In this document: piece by piece, positions 20,444 to 29,602 of the stretch
Layout: each line of letters starts with the position of its first letter
Numbering within the stretch: position 1 is the first letter of the stretch
NCBI GenBank assembly: GCA_933822405.4
Contig: CAKOGP040001736.1
Span: 188,981 to 252,980 of the forward strand
Source: Cylindrotheca closterium
Taxonomy: Eukaryota > Bacillariophyta > Bacillariophyceae > Bacillariales > Bacillariaceae
Direction: 5' to 3'
DNA length: 64,000 nucleotides
The notes under the pieces: model-generated
What the model was told of the DNA's origin: nothing
The model's input: only the letters and a program-made list of their open reading frames with translations
Database searches by the model: none
Program-made: the position numbers and the translations under genes

Positions 20444-20606
20444 CCAATCGATGACGCTCGGATGTCTCTGGAATGGGGGCGTCGTTGATAATGCTGTCAG
20501 CACTGTCTGCAGCTATTGTCACGGCTGTTCCGTCTTCCACTGGTGGTGGTGGTGGCTGCTCAATATCAGCGTGTCTTGGTGAACGAAAGGGTATTGTGAC
20601 GCTCAT
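20444..20606 (-). pseudogene. 5' fragment of a second small membrane protein gene
   Basis: The fragment encodes the first 54 residues (MSVTIPFRSPRHADIEQPPP onwards) of a protein identical over that length to the gene at 18047-18688, with its upstream DNA to 20776. It is cut at the gap, so it is a real paralogue whose 3' part is missing from the assembly, an allelic copy placed in tandem by the assembler, or a truncated duplicate. The absence of coding changes argues for a recent or allelic origin. Confidence 0.6.
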
Positions 20607-20776
20607 GATATGAATAATGTGGGATCACTGGTATATACGCCTGCAGTGTAACACTGTGTATGTCGTCTTCTCTCTTTATATTTCTGCAGAAACATGCGAT
20701 TTGAGAAATGAATGAGACCTTCGATCGAATGAATCAATTCGAATCATCAGAATCATCCGTCCGCAGGCGGCACGCG
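20444..20776. repeat. Duplicated segment, copy 2
   Basis: Counterpart of 18526-18866, lacking 8 bp and with scattered substitutions, starting immediately at the N gap. Confidence 0.9.
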
Positions 20777-20869
20777 CAGCTAGCTGCCGACGTCGCATCC
20801 TCGTTTTCATACAGTACAGAAACAGTCTCACAATCATGATTCCATCAAGCTGGTGACGACCATCTCTTG

Positions 20870-21045
20870 AAATTCAAAATCCCGCGGGGTTTGGGCCGAC
20901 GTTTTATACTGTACATCACCACTACCACGTGCGGTGCATTTCCTTCACCTAAAGTTGAAAACGGCCAATGATTGATGATTGATTGATTGATTGATTCCTT
21001 CGAGGAGCCGATGACGACCACGTGAAATCCCGCGGGTTTTGGGTG
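20870..21045. promoter_or_regulatory. Two AATCCCGCGGG elements upstream of a TPR gene
   Basis: AAAATCCCGCGGGGTTTGGG (near 20877) and AAATCCCGCGGGTTTTGGGT (near 21026) are repeated about 150 bp apart. Each includes a CCCGCGGG palindrome. A GATT tetranucleotide run lies between them near 20974-20995. The elements may be E2F-like or methylation-type sites; that is inference. Confidence 0.4.
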
Positions 21046-21211
21046 GGAAATAATAATGATGCTGAACTGTTTTTTTTTTCCACCGCACTCATCGTCTTAT
21101 TATTCAGCTTGAACGAGATATATTTTTTCTTCGCAGCATCGCATCATATTTATCATAATCATTTCGCAGACTACTCATTCTTGTCCTCTTCTACTACTTG
21201 AAGCGAACACA

Positions 21212-22521
21212 ATGCAAGGCTCATCCGTTGAGAAAATCTTACGGGAAGGTCATGATGCCTATCTCGAGCAAGGAAACCACAAAAAGGCAAAGGAGATTTT
21301 TGAGAGAGTGTTGAAGACACAAATTAAAGAGTTAGGGGAAGATGATCTTTCTGTGGCCAAGACACTCAGTTACATTGGAGATATGCTGTCATCCGAAGAA
21401 ATTTATAGTGAAGCCTTTGAAAAATTCGAAAAAGCTCTTGAGATACAGCTAGAGAAATTGGGAGAAAAACATCCCGATACAGTATTCACCTACGAAAACA
21501 TCGGCAGGGCCTTTCTGGGAAGAGGTAACTACGAAAACGGGGTCTTTCTGAAACAAAAATACTGCCAAAAAGCCGAGGAAATGTACCGCAAAGTCCTGGG
21601 CATCAAGCTGGAAATTCTGCCAAATGATCATTTTCAAATCATACATCTGTACCAACAGTTAACACTATCACTGCAAATGCAAAACATAAGTTTGCAGAAG
21701 CAACCAAGGTACAAAGACACGTGCTTACGACACTTCTTCACGTGCATGGGGAGGACCACCCTGGCGTTGTAAAGTCATACAATCTCATTGCGTTGCTGTT
21801 GCAAAACCAAAAAAGATCTGACGATGCTCTTCAGATGCTTGACAAAAGCATCGAAATATGTTCTCGACTGCAAGGACTGTGTGAAATCAGCAAAATGGAT
21901 TTATTGGGAAGGGCGTTTCTCACTAAAGCAAGCTGCTTTCAAGCATTGGGAAACTTGGAAGGTGCCACGGAGATGTTCACCAATTTGCTACAAGTGCAAA
22001 AGGAAGCGCTGGGTGAAATGCACCCCGCGACAGCACTGGGCCATACATGTCTTGCAAACGCATATGGCCAGCGGGGGATGCTGCAAGATGGCATCAAAGC
22101 TAACATGAAAGCCAATGCTATTTACCGAACATCTTTCGGCGATGGTCATCCTTGCACAGAGAAGCTTGTGACTACCATCCAATCGTTAAAACGAGACGAG
22201 AAGGCGAAAACACTGGTCGAACAGGGAGTAGCAATGAAGGCGCAAGGCCATTCGGAAAAGGCAGAACAATTCTTCCATCAGGCGCTGGATATATGCGTCG
22301 AAGCTTTTAGTGATCCTCAGCATGTTCCCCATATCGCAGCATCCTACGAGAATCTTTCACATATCAAAGTGGAACAGGGTTTGCTGGAAGATGGCATTGC
22401 TGCAAGTGTCAAGGCCCTCAAAATTCGTCGAAGAACACTTGGGGACGATCATATTGACACAAGGAAGCGTATGGATGTCCATAGGTCTTTGCTGAAACGT
22501 CTCTTGGAGGATCGGAGCTAA
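21212..22521 (+). pseudogene. Kinesin-light-chain-like TPR protein, frameshifted
   Basis: This is a paralogue of the intact gene at 25713-27002. It is open from the ATG at 21212 to about 21685, then continues in another frame to the stop at 22521. At the break, AAAACATAAGTTTGCAGAAG aligns with the intact copy's AAGACAAGTATTCAGAAG and carries 2 extra bases. Both halves keep TPR features of the KLC type (AKEIFERVLKTQIKELGEDD, KALEIQLEKLGEKHPDT, HGEDHPGVVKSYN, RRRTLGDDHIDTRKRM). Relative to the intact copy it also has about 11 additional residues (ENGVFLKQKYC). Since about 800 nt downstream stay open, the shift is either very recent or an assembly error. TPR arrays of this kind bind protein partners; no catalytic domain is present. 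Confidence 0.6.
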
Positions 22522-23069
22522 GATAAACAAACGAGATTTAAAAAACGAGATCATCGATCGATCGAATGAATGAATGAATGCATCATCATCATCATCAGAA
22601 TCCCAAGTCTTATCTGACAATGACGCGGAAAAGCAAATGCGTCTTTTTACTAGTCTAGCTATTTCGATTTCATTCTTTTCAGTGTAACTTATACAGCGCT
22701 AAAACATGGTTTTGATAAAATGTATAAAATATGATATCTTCAGACCAAATCTGAGTCAATCCCGCTCGCTCGTGATTGAAAGATGCTGTAGGCTACTCAC
22801 TCGCCGCGAAGCTGATGTTGTAACGTGCTGTCGAAAAGGGTAATACACGAATTGTTTGCTTCTACGAATCATAGCTAGAAGGATAATACGGCAATGCGTA
22901 TTCACCTTTTACATTCTCAAACAACGTCGTCATCAGTTGGGCTCTTATTTTCCGAGAGACTTCTTAGACGTTTTGAAAGGGAACTAAGAAAGTCCTGTGG
23001 GTGCAATGCTGTCAAAAAAAACGCATCGCTTCATGCCAAATTTTTTTAAATGAAAATGAATGACACACA
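22522..23069. other. Intergenic region
   Basis: No gene is seen. It includes ATCG and GAAT tetranucleotide runs and a CATCATCATCATC run near 22555-22595, in the same position relative to the TPR stop codon as the GAAT run after the paralogue at 27002. Confidence 0.5.
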
Positions 23070-25334
23070 ATGAAGTTTCAAGGCGAGGTTATATTAATAT
23101 TGATTTGTGCCGTCGTCGTATTTTTCAATTCCATTTTCCTCTTCAGATCAAATGATTACCCCTGTAAAGAACCCGAGAAGTACACGGCTCTTGGCAACCC
23201 TCATCAGTTATTAAACAATAAGAGAGGACCACGAATACTTGTTGGCATTTCAGCAGCAAACTTTCAGAAGGATACACAGACGTTCCACGATGCTGTTCGT
23301 AAATTTCATCAACGATTTTCATCTGAGCCTTCCGCTAGGAATAGCAACAAGGAGTGGTGTTCGTTGTATGATGTGATGATAGCAGGCGAAACATTCGATT
23401 CCGATTCCCATTGCCATTGTACCCTGGTTTACACCTTCTTGGTTCCCACTCATTCCGGAGCATCCAAGCCAACAAATCAAATCAGCATCAACCAAATCGA
23501 AGTCGCAAACACATTATACTTGGAAACTACAGATGTCAGTCTGATGGAAAAATGGATGGAATGGGCGTCTGGGATACAAGTAGGGAAATTCGACTATGTT
23601 GGGTTTTCTTCATTGGAATCGCTTGACGAAGAAAGCATTGTTTGGTTGAAAGAAGAGGTTTTGAAGAAAAATCAGGATTCCACGATTGCTGCAACGAAAG
23701 CAAGTAATCAACAAGATTGCATATCCAATCACTGCATGGAATTCGGCTTTCTTTGCTTCTCAATGGATTTAGTTGAAATCTTGAAGGTACGATCCTTTAG
23801 CCCAGCAACAAGAAATGCTGAACTGTCGGGAATTTCAAGGCTGTTCAGGTCGCTTACTGAGGGTCGGAGTCAATTGATGTCAACACAGGACTTCAAGATC
23901 AAGTCACCGTCAAAGGAAACTGAAATGTCGCTGTCAAAACTCTTCAAAATCCAGGAAGTGAGTGACACGCAGCTGGATCTTCCAGTCAAGACTTCGAGGC
24001 TTGCTCCTGGTTTGTCACCTGTTACAGCGATCTTTATGAATGGTTACCTTCATGACCCATCCTATCTCTGGGCATTCTCATTTCCGCGAGTCCTCTTGAA
24101 GCACATGTCAATACACAGCAGCAATACCTCACGTCTCAGGATTTTGGGACACGAAGCTCGCACAGAAAAGCTTTGGAGAATAAACCCTCTTTTGAATGAT
24201 GATTCAACCGACAACACTACAGATCTTGTCGAGGTTTTGGAGGGGGGGAAAGAAGTACAAAACCAGATGGATATTATTTTTGCTCGTAACATTGCAATCC
24301 CAGGACTGGTCCTCAACCATCCTGATTTATTTGAATTCTGCGAGTATCATCGGAAGCCAAGAAAGCACCGAAATCGCAAATTGCCCAAGACGACAAACCA
24401 TAGCACCTGTCCAGTGATAGTTTCGTTTCCGATCGGAACCAAGCCTTGTGACCACTGTAGCCCTGAGTGGCATCTGGAAATTCCCGACGACCAGCATGTG
24501 AAAACGCTGTCAAATTCACATTGGGAAAGCATCTCTCTCATTCAAAAGCATCTTCCAGCAACAGGTGTCGTCCCGGTCGAGCTGCCAAATGAGCTTCTTT
24601 CACTCTTTGACCCCTCCAGATGGAAGTTCATCACATCGAAGGGCTGTACAGTTGCATATGTTTCCCGGTGGAACGAGCGCAAGGGGCAGAATCGCATGAC
24701 AAAGGAGTTTCTTGAGTATTCAAAAGCGGGGCTCTTGAATAACATATCATCAACAACGATTTGTTTTGCAGGAACTGCTGAAGGATATGAAAAACAGAAG
24801 GAAGGAATAATTCGTCAGCTGAATGCAAAATTCGAAACAATAAGGGCAGTTGACTTGGGATTTTTGTCCTTTGCGGAACAGATTCTAGTCTTTCGGCTTG
24901 CGGGGAAAAGCATGCTTTGGACTGACTACGACCAATCGCCAAGAATAGCTTCGCTGTCATTGGCTTCTGGGGCACGCGTGTTGACTACTGAACTTGCGCA
25001 AGTACCAAGCCCGATCGTCGATGATGATTGCATGGTAACAGTATTGCATCTGTTTGATAACCACACCAATTCACTGGAAGGGCGAGCGTCGATTGTGACG
25101 GATTTTCTGTCCAAAGAAGAGAGATGCGTGAAGGAAAACGAGACATTGACGAGAGCGTATCCTATTCTACAAGAAGACTCGTTTTATGGCCCGATCATAG
25201 AACGGGCGATGTCCATGTGGACTCAACTAAACGCGAATAAGGAGCGTCACTGTATCAAGTTATTCTCACATGTGTGCGAACTTTTTGGGATGCTTCGGAA
25301 AGTGAAGAAAGAGGGAAATTGTAGCGCGAGTTGA
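23070..25334 (+). CDS. Type II Golgi membrane glycosyltransferase-like protein
   Basis: A single exon of 754 residues. A short tail (MKFQGEV) precedes a hydrophobic signal anchor at about 7-25, the layout of Golgi type II glycosyltransferases. The N-terminal part has RILVGISAANFQKDTQTFHD and SLYDVMIAGETF, faintly like the start of beta-1,3-type transferases. The C-terminal part has VAYVSRWNERKGQNRMTKEF, ISSTTICFAGTAEGYEKQKE and IASLSLASGARVLTTELAQV. These match the last Rossmann half of GT-B enzymes (GT4-like: a Gly/Arg-Glu-Lys-Gly strand, then an ExxxxxGxPVxxT-type donor site), though the usual donor-site Glu is not clear. The donor and acceptor are unknown. Confidence is good for the membrane topology and moderate for the enzyme class. 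Confidence 0.6.
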   Translation: MKFQGEVILILICAVVVFFNSIFLFRSNDYPCKEPEKYTALGNPHQLLNNKRGPRILVGISAANFQKDTQTFHDAVRKFHQRFSSEPSARNSNKEWCSLYDVMIAGETFDSDSHCHCTLVYTFLVPTHSGASKPTNQISINQIEVANTLYLETTDVSLMEKWMEWASGIQVGKFDYVGFSSLESLDEESIVWLKEEVLKKNQDSTIAATKASNQQDCISNHCMEFGFLCFSMDLVEILKVRSFSPATRNAELSGISRLFRSLTEGRSQLMSTQDFKIKSPSKETEMSLSKLFKIQEVSDTQLDLPVKTSRLAPGLSPVTAIFMNGYLHDPSYLWAFSFPRVLLKHMSIHSSNTSRLRILGHEARTEKLWRINPLLNDDSTDNTTDLVEVLEGGKEVQNQMDIIFARNIAIPGLVLNHPDLFEFCEYHRKPRKHRNRKLPKTTNHSTCPVIVSFPIGTKPCDHCSPEWHLEIPDDQHVKTLSNSHWESISLIQKHLPATGVVPVELPNELLSLFDPSRWKFITSKGCTVAYVSRWNERKGQNRMTKEFLEYSKAGLLNNISSTTICFAGTAEGYEKQKEGIIRQLNAKFETIRAVDLGFLSFAEQILVFRLAGKSMLWTDYDQSPRIASLSLASGARVLTTELAQVPSPIVDDDCMVTVLHLFDNHTNSLEGRASIVTDFLSKEERCVKENETLTRAYPILQEDSFYGPIIERAMSMWTQLNANKERHCIKLFSHVCELFGMLRKVKKEGNCSAS

Positions 25335-25712
25335 ATGGATCCTGTGCCTACATACATCACGCTATGAATCATGTAATGGTGACTTTAGTTAAGAGTATAT
25401 ACTCTTGTTCCGATGATAAAGCTTACAGTACAACGCTAGAGTAGAAACCATGTATCTAGGCATATTTTTTAAACATGATTTGAAAGATGGTGTTTGTACG
25501 ACGCCCGCGCCGTCCATCATCGCATTTCTCAATTTCAATAACATCAACATGTGGAACATATTACAGTTTTCATGAGCACTCCTTTTCAAAATGAATACAT
25601 TATTACTAATAGGGGCATAACGCACAAAGCATCTCGCTTCGCCAGCATCACCATGAAGAAGAAGAAAGCAGACCAACCAAAGCGACGTCCATTCTAGCTA
25701 GAAACGACAACC
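25335..25712. other. Intergenic region
   Basis: No gene is seen. This holds the 3' flank of the glycosyltransferase-like gene and the 5' flank of the TPR gene. GAAGAAGAAGAAAG precedes the start codon at 25713 by about 50 bp. Confidence 0.5.
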
Positions 25713-27002
25713 ATGAACGGCAACAACAAGCTTGCCTCGGTTGAGAACCTGATGGAAAAGTTCCATGTCTATTCTGATCAAGGAAACAATCAAAAGGCAA
25801 AGGAAACTTTGCAGACAGCGTTGGAGATACAGACGACAAAGCTAGGTGACGATCATCTTGCTGTGGCCATGATACTCCATCACCTTGGAATTGTTCTGAA
25901 AAGGGAAGGAAATTCCGATGAAGCATTGGAGAGTCTCAACAGAGCACTCGCGATACGTGTGAAGAACTTGGGGGAAAAGCATTTTGATACAGCAAAAACT
26001 TACGAGTCCATTGGCAGACTGTTTGTGGAACAAGGCAACCACGAAAAAGCCGAAGAAATGTTCCAGAAAGCGGTGGATATCAGTCTCGAAATTTTGCCAC
26101 ACGATGATTCTGATTTGATGAATCTATACCAACTTCTAGCGCTATCATTGCAAATGCAAGACAAGTATTCAGAAGCAACCAAGATACAAAAATCAATACT
26201 TGGGACACTACTAGAAACGCATGGAGAAGACCATTTTGCTGTTGTGAAATCATACGTTGGCATTGCACGGTTGTTGGTAAAGGAGAATAGGTTTGATGAT
26301 GCTCATCAGATGCTTGATAAAAGCATCGAAATTTGTTCTCGACTACAAGCACTGGGAGACTTCGATGCAACTATATTGGCAGGGGCGCTAGGCTACAAAG
26401 CACCGCTGCTGGAAGTACAAGGCGACTGGGAAGGTGCTATGGAGTTGTTTAACAAAGTTATAGTGATACAACAGGAAGAGGTTGGTGAAAAGCACCGCTT
26501 AACAGCACAGGCCTACGAAGCTCTTGCACTGGCATATGTCCGAAGAGGCATGCTAGAAGATGCGATCAAGGTATACGTGAAATCCATTACTATTTGGAAA
26601 ACAGTGCTTGTCAATGGTCATTCTAAAATTAAGGAGGTAACGAATGCCATCAAAGTGTTTAAGCACACGAAAGCACTGAACGAGCAGGGACTAGCAATGA
26701 AAGCACAAGGCGATTTTGAAAAGGCAATACAACTCTTTCAAGAGGCGCTGAATGTTTGCAACAAAGCCATGGGTGATCTTCATCCCCACATGGCAATTGT
26801 CAACGAAAATATTTCGTCTGTCAAAGTGGAACAGGGTTTGCTGGAAGACGCCATTGCTGCAAGTGCAGAAGCCCTCAAGATTCGTCGAAGAACACTTGGA
26901 GACGATCATATTGACACGAAGAAGCGTATGGAAGCTCACAGATCTTTGCTGAAGCGTCTCTTGGAAAGTCCGAGTTACAACATTTTATTGCCGATCGAAT
27001 GA
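25713..27002 (+). CDS. Kinesin-light-chain-like TPR repeat protein
   Basis: A single exon of 429 residues, starting in context ACCATGAACG. It is almost entirely tetratricopeptide repeats of the kinesin-light-chain type with 42-residue spacing. Typical units are AKETLQTALEIQTTKLGDDH, SLNRALAIRVKNLGEKHFDT, AEEMFQKAVDISLEILPHDD and TKIQKSILGTLLETHGEDH. The last unit is AALKIRRRTLGDDHIDTKKR-like. There is no kinesin-binding coiled coil, NB-ARC or kinase domain, so it is a stand-alone adaptor scaffold and probably cytosolic. The frameshifted paralogue at 21212-22521 is very similar near the C-terminus, where the last 60 or so residues are almost the same, which suggests recent duplication or gene conversion there. 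Confidence 0.8.
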   Translation: MNGNNKLASVENLMEKFHVYSDQGNNQKAKETLQTALEIQTTKLGDDHLAVAMILHHLGIVLKREGNSDEALESLNRALAIRVKNLGEKHFDTAKTYESIGRLFVEQGNHEKAEEMFQKAVDISLEILPHDDSDLMNLYQLLALSLQMQDKYSEATKIQKSILGTLLETHGEDHFAVVKSYVGIARLLVKENRFDDAHQMLDKSIEICSRLQALGDFDATILAGALGYKAPLLEVQGDWEGAMELFNKVIVIQQEEVGEKHRLTAQAYEALALAYVRRGMLEDAIKVYVKSITIWKTVLVNGHSKIKEVTNAIKVFKHTKALNEQGLAMKAQGDFEKAIQLFQEALNVCNKAMGDLHPHMAIVNENISSVKVEQGLLEDAIAASAEALKIRRRTLGDDHIDTKKRMEAHRSLLKRLLESPSYNILLPIE

Positions 27003-27462
27003 ATGAATGAATGAATGAATCAATCATCATCAGAATCACACATCGTCTCCTGTCCTAGCTATCCTATTCTATCCGACGATGGCACAGCCAGAAAGCAATG
27101 CATCTCTTGACTATCAGCATTGTGATTGATTCAGAATAAATTGTTTCAATATATAGCTTGCAACGGTCTATAACATGCTTTTGATAGAGTACCGGCATGT
27201 ATCACATCGTTTGAACACAATCCTCGGTACCAGGTACGAGATACAGTACTGGTACAACCTTTACATATGTTATTGCTCCAGCTCGTAATTGAAAGGTTTT
27301 GTACCGGTATGTACGTCACCCGTTTCAAGAATTAAAACCACTGGTTTATACGAGATGATGTGCGTCATTATTACTAAAGTTCTTCCGGCAAAGTACAGTA
27401 CAGTATTCCAAGAAGTTAATAATATACCGTATAATATTTATTGCGCACAATATATATACAGT
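27003..27462. promoter_or_regulatory. Intergenic region with TATA-like element for the Cys-rich gene
   Basis: A GAAT tetranucleotide run follows the TPR stop (about 26996-27020). Several TACCGG and GGTACCAGGTAC palindromes lie at 27190-27305. The AT-rich sequence AATATATATACAG at about 27449-27461 directly precedes the start codon at 27463, so if it is a TATA box the 5' leader would have to be very short, or this ATG is not the first codon. Confidence 0.35.
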
Positions 27463-27855
27463 ATGTGGTCATCCTCTCACCAACGCATCCTCTTCCTTAT
27501 TCTTTCGTTCCTTGTCATCCTTTCCTCGACCTTGGTGGGTGCGCAAGACAAACCCTCCTGCTTGGATTACAGCAAGGGTGCCTATGCAGGCAATGTGACC
27601 TCTCAACAAGAGTGCCGCACGGCCTGTGAGACTGCTGAAGGCTTGCCCGAACCAGATTTTAAGACTTCGACCTGTGATGATGGTAGTGATGTGAATGGTA
27701 CCAACTACAAGTGCGACTGCAAGCGGTGTGACTCGAGCAATGCCAATTGCGAACGCCGTCAACTTTGCATCGATGAAATTTGCTCCAGTGGAACTTCGAA
27801 GGGTGTCATGATGGTCGGATTGATGGCAATGGTGGTGGCCTACATGATGGCTTAG
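27463..27855 (+). CDS. Small Cys-rich secreted protein, probably GPI-anchored
   Basis: The start at 27463 gives 130 residues beginning MWSSSHQRILFLILSFLVIL, a strong signal peptide with likely cleavage near STLVGAQ-DK (about residue 26). The upstream in-frame extension from 27289 is rejected because it buries the signal. The mature part has about ten Cys, including CRTACETA, CDCKRCDSS, CERRQLC and DEICSSG, a compact disulfide-rich domain, with one N-glycosylation site (NVT) early on. The tail SSGTSKGVMMVGLMAMVVAY is a small-residue site plus a hydrophobic C-terminus, as in GPI-anchor signals. I do not recognise the Cys pattern. It is likely a cell-surface or frustule-associated protein (inference). 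Confidence 0.7.
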   Translation: MWSSSHQRILFLILSFLVILSSTLVGAQDKPSCLDYSKGAYAGNVTSQQECRTACETAEGLPEPDFKTSTCDDGSDVNGTNYKCDCKRCDSSNANCERRQLCIDEICSSGTSKGVMMVGLMAMVVAYMMA

Positions 27856-29602
27856 ATTGATTGCGAAATAATAACGGATTGATTGAAATTGTGATGGTCA
27901 CGATGAACTGGAGTGACTGTTGTATGATTCTCTCTCTGTTGTGACTTCAATCCTCTCATTGTTATGGCGAACGGGTATTTTAAAAAATAATAGTCAGAGT
28001 CACTACAACCACACAGCCATGATAATCGAAGAGTATTTCAGCTGGGCTTATTATTATGGATATAGCTTTTTTATGTCGGGCTTCCGATAACTAACTCATT
28101 TTCATCTACTTGTCGCCATGCTACTTGGCTCAACCGACCCAGCAGGCCACGGTTGAATACCTACCATAGTCTTTCATAAGAGGAGCGAAACCAATCCCTA
28201 GAGAGAACCCGAGTCGTCAAGCAACATATGATCATGAATCGAAGTGGAAGATTGCCGGCATTCGCTTCCAAGTTGGACCAACAACAAAGACTCCGTTCGG
28301 AGCATCGCTCACATCGCAACTTTCATCTGACATCCGACATCATACGGCAGATTACAGTATTTATTCCATTGCAGTATGTTCCGGTAAACACTACTAGACT
28401 CACGCAGCCAAATGCTTTCCTATCATTCAGCAGTGCCTAAACTGAGAGAAAACAATCGCACCAACTTTACCTTCGTCCACTTTCAATCGATGAGACAGTA
28501 GCATTTTATTCCTTTGTATCGAAATGATCAATTCAGAAGAGTACTAGTGTTGTATTACTCTCCTTCTCAGCTGAAGATGGATGATTGTTGTTGAATTATG
28601 ATACTCCAACCGCCAACATCGTCAGAGTCATAACCGTCGTATACATCATTCCCTACTCACTTCTTGTGTCGCTCTGTAACCAGCGTTTTTGTTCGTCTTC
28701 ACCTATTGGAAATGTAGTAACAACTTTGATGGTATCAGTCACATCGAAGGACTGATTGCTTGCTTGATTGGTTTGTTTTGACAACGGATGTTCTGAAGAT
28801 GGGCATGGGCAAGGACGCATTGGCCACTGGCAGCTGTTGCATGAGATCAAACTTGTTTCTTCGTCTGGCGTTCTCGTTCTTCATTGTCGTTTCTGTGGAT
28901 GCTTGATTGGTTGATTGATTCATTCATTCAATCACTTAGGGGTATCTACTATGATTATTTGACCATAGTAATTGTATAGTGTTGGCTAACTGGCACTCTT
29001 TATCTTTCCGTTCCTCATCCTACTATAGATATCGTGCCAAGTGAATCGAAGCGCACTCGGAAGATGATTCCAATCCAGCCTAATCGTTGATCCGATCTTG
29101 AAATCGGCAGGCGCTGGACAGAAATTCAAATTTATTTGAATATTTACGGCGACCGAGATGGCTTCCTTCAAATACACACGATCGACAATAAGTACATACC
29201 GCAACCCGTTAATTTGTACGACCAGTGAGACATGCGTTTTACGTAGTCGAAGTACCAGCGAAGCATGCTCATTATATATAGACTGGGATGACTTGTGTGC
29301 GTTCCATGCAAGGGCATGAATAAAATTTTCAGGGAAACATCTTTTTGAATGCAGGAGAAAAACTTGCCAGCTCTTGCGTTGGAAGTTTCGCCTCAAGGTC
29401 GTGCAGCTCAACTGACACACTCCATCTCAATCCAAACACTACGGTTATAAGACTGTCTATCAATACCATCTGTAATCTGTATCAACCAGACGTTATTGTA
29501 GCTGCACCAAGATAAGACTCCCAAGACTTGACAACTGATTAATTGATTGATTGATTCGATAAGAACCCAAACTTCAACTCGCAACATCAAGCAAGCTTAA
29601 GA
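27856..29602. other. Long intergenic region
   Basis: No gene can be supported in this 1.75 kb. The longest minus-strand frame (28986-29420, 144 codons) lacks an ATG near its 5' end and has no motif. GATT and CATT tetranucleotide runs occur near 28908-28930 and 29535-29553. The last 100 bp form the leader of the LRR gene at 29603. Confidence 0.5.

Noticed and set aside
20870..21045. Possible origin of replication or mobile-element end at the CCCGCGGG repeats
   Set aside because: Only two copies and no terminal inverted repeats or target duplications. A promoter role is more economical.
27289..27462. Upstream extension of the Cys-rich protein
   Set aside because: It would put about 58 residues before a canonical signal peptide. 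The start at 27463 places the signal at the N-terminus.
28986..29420. 144-codon minus-strand open frame
   Set aside because: Begins at a GTG without a nearby ATG, has no motif, low complexity or hydrophobic pattern that would support a gene, and lies in a region with no other signs of coding.
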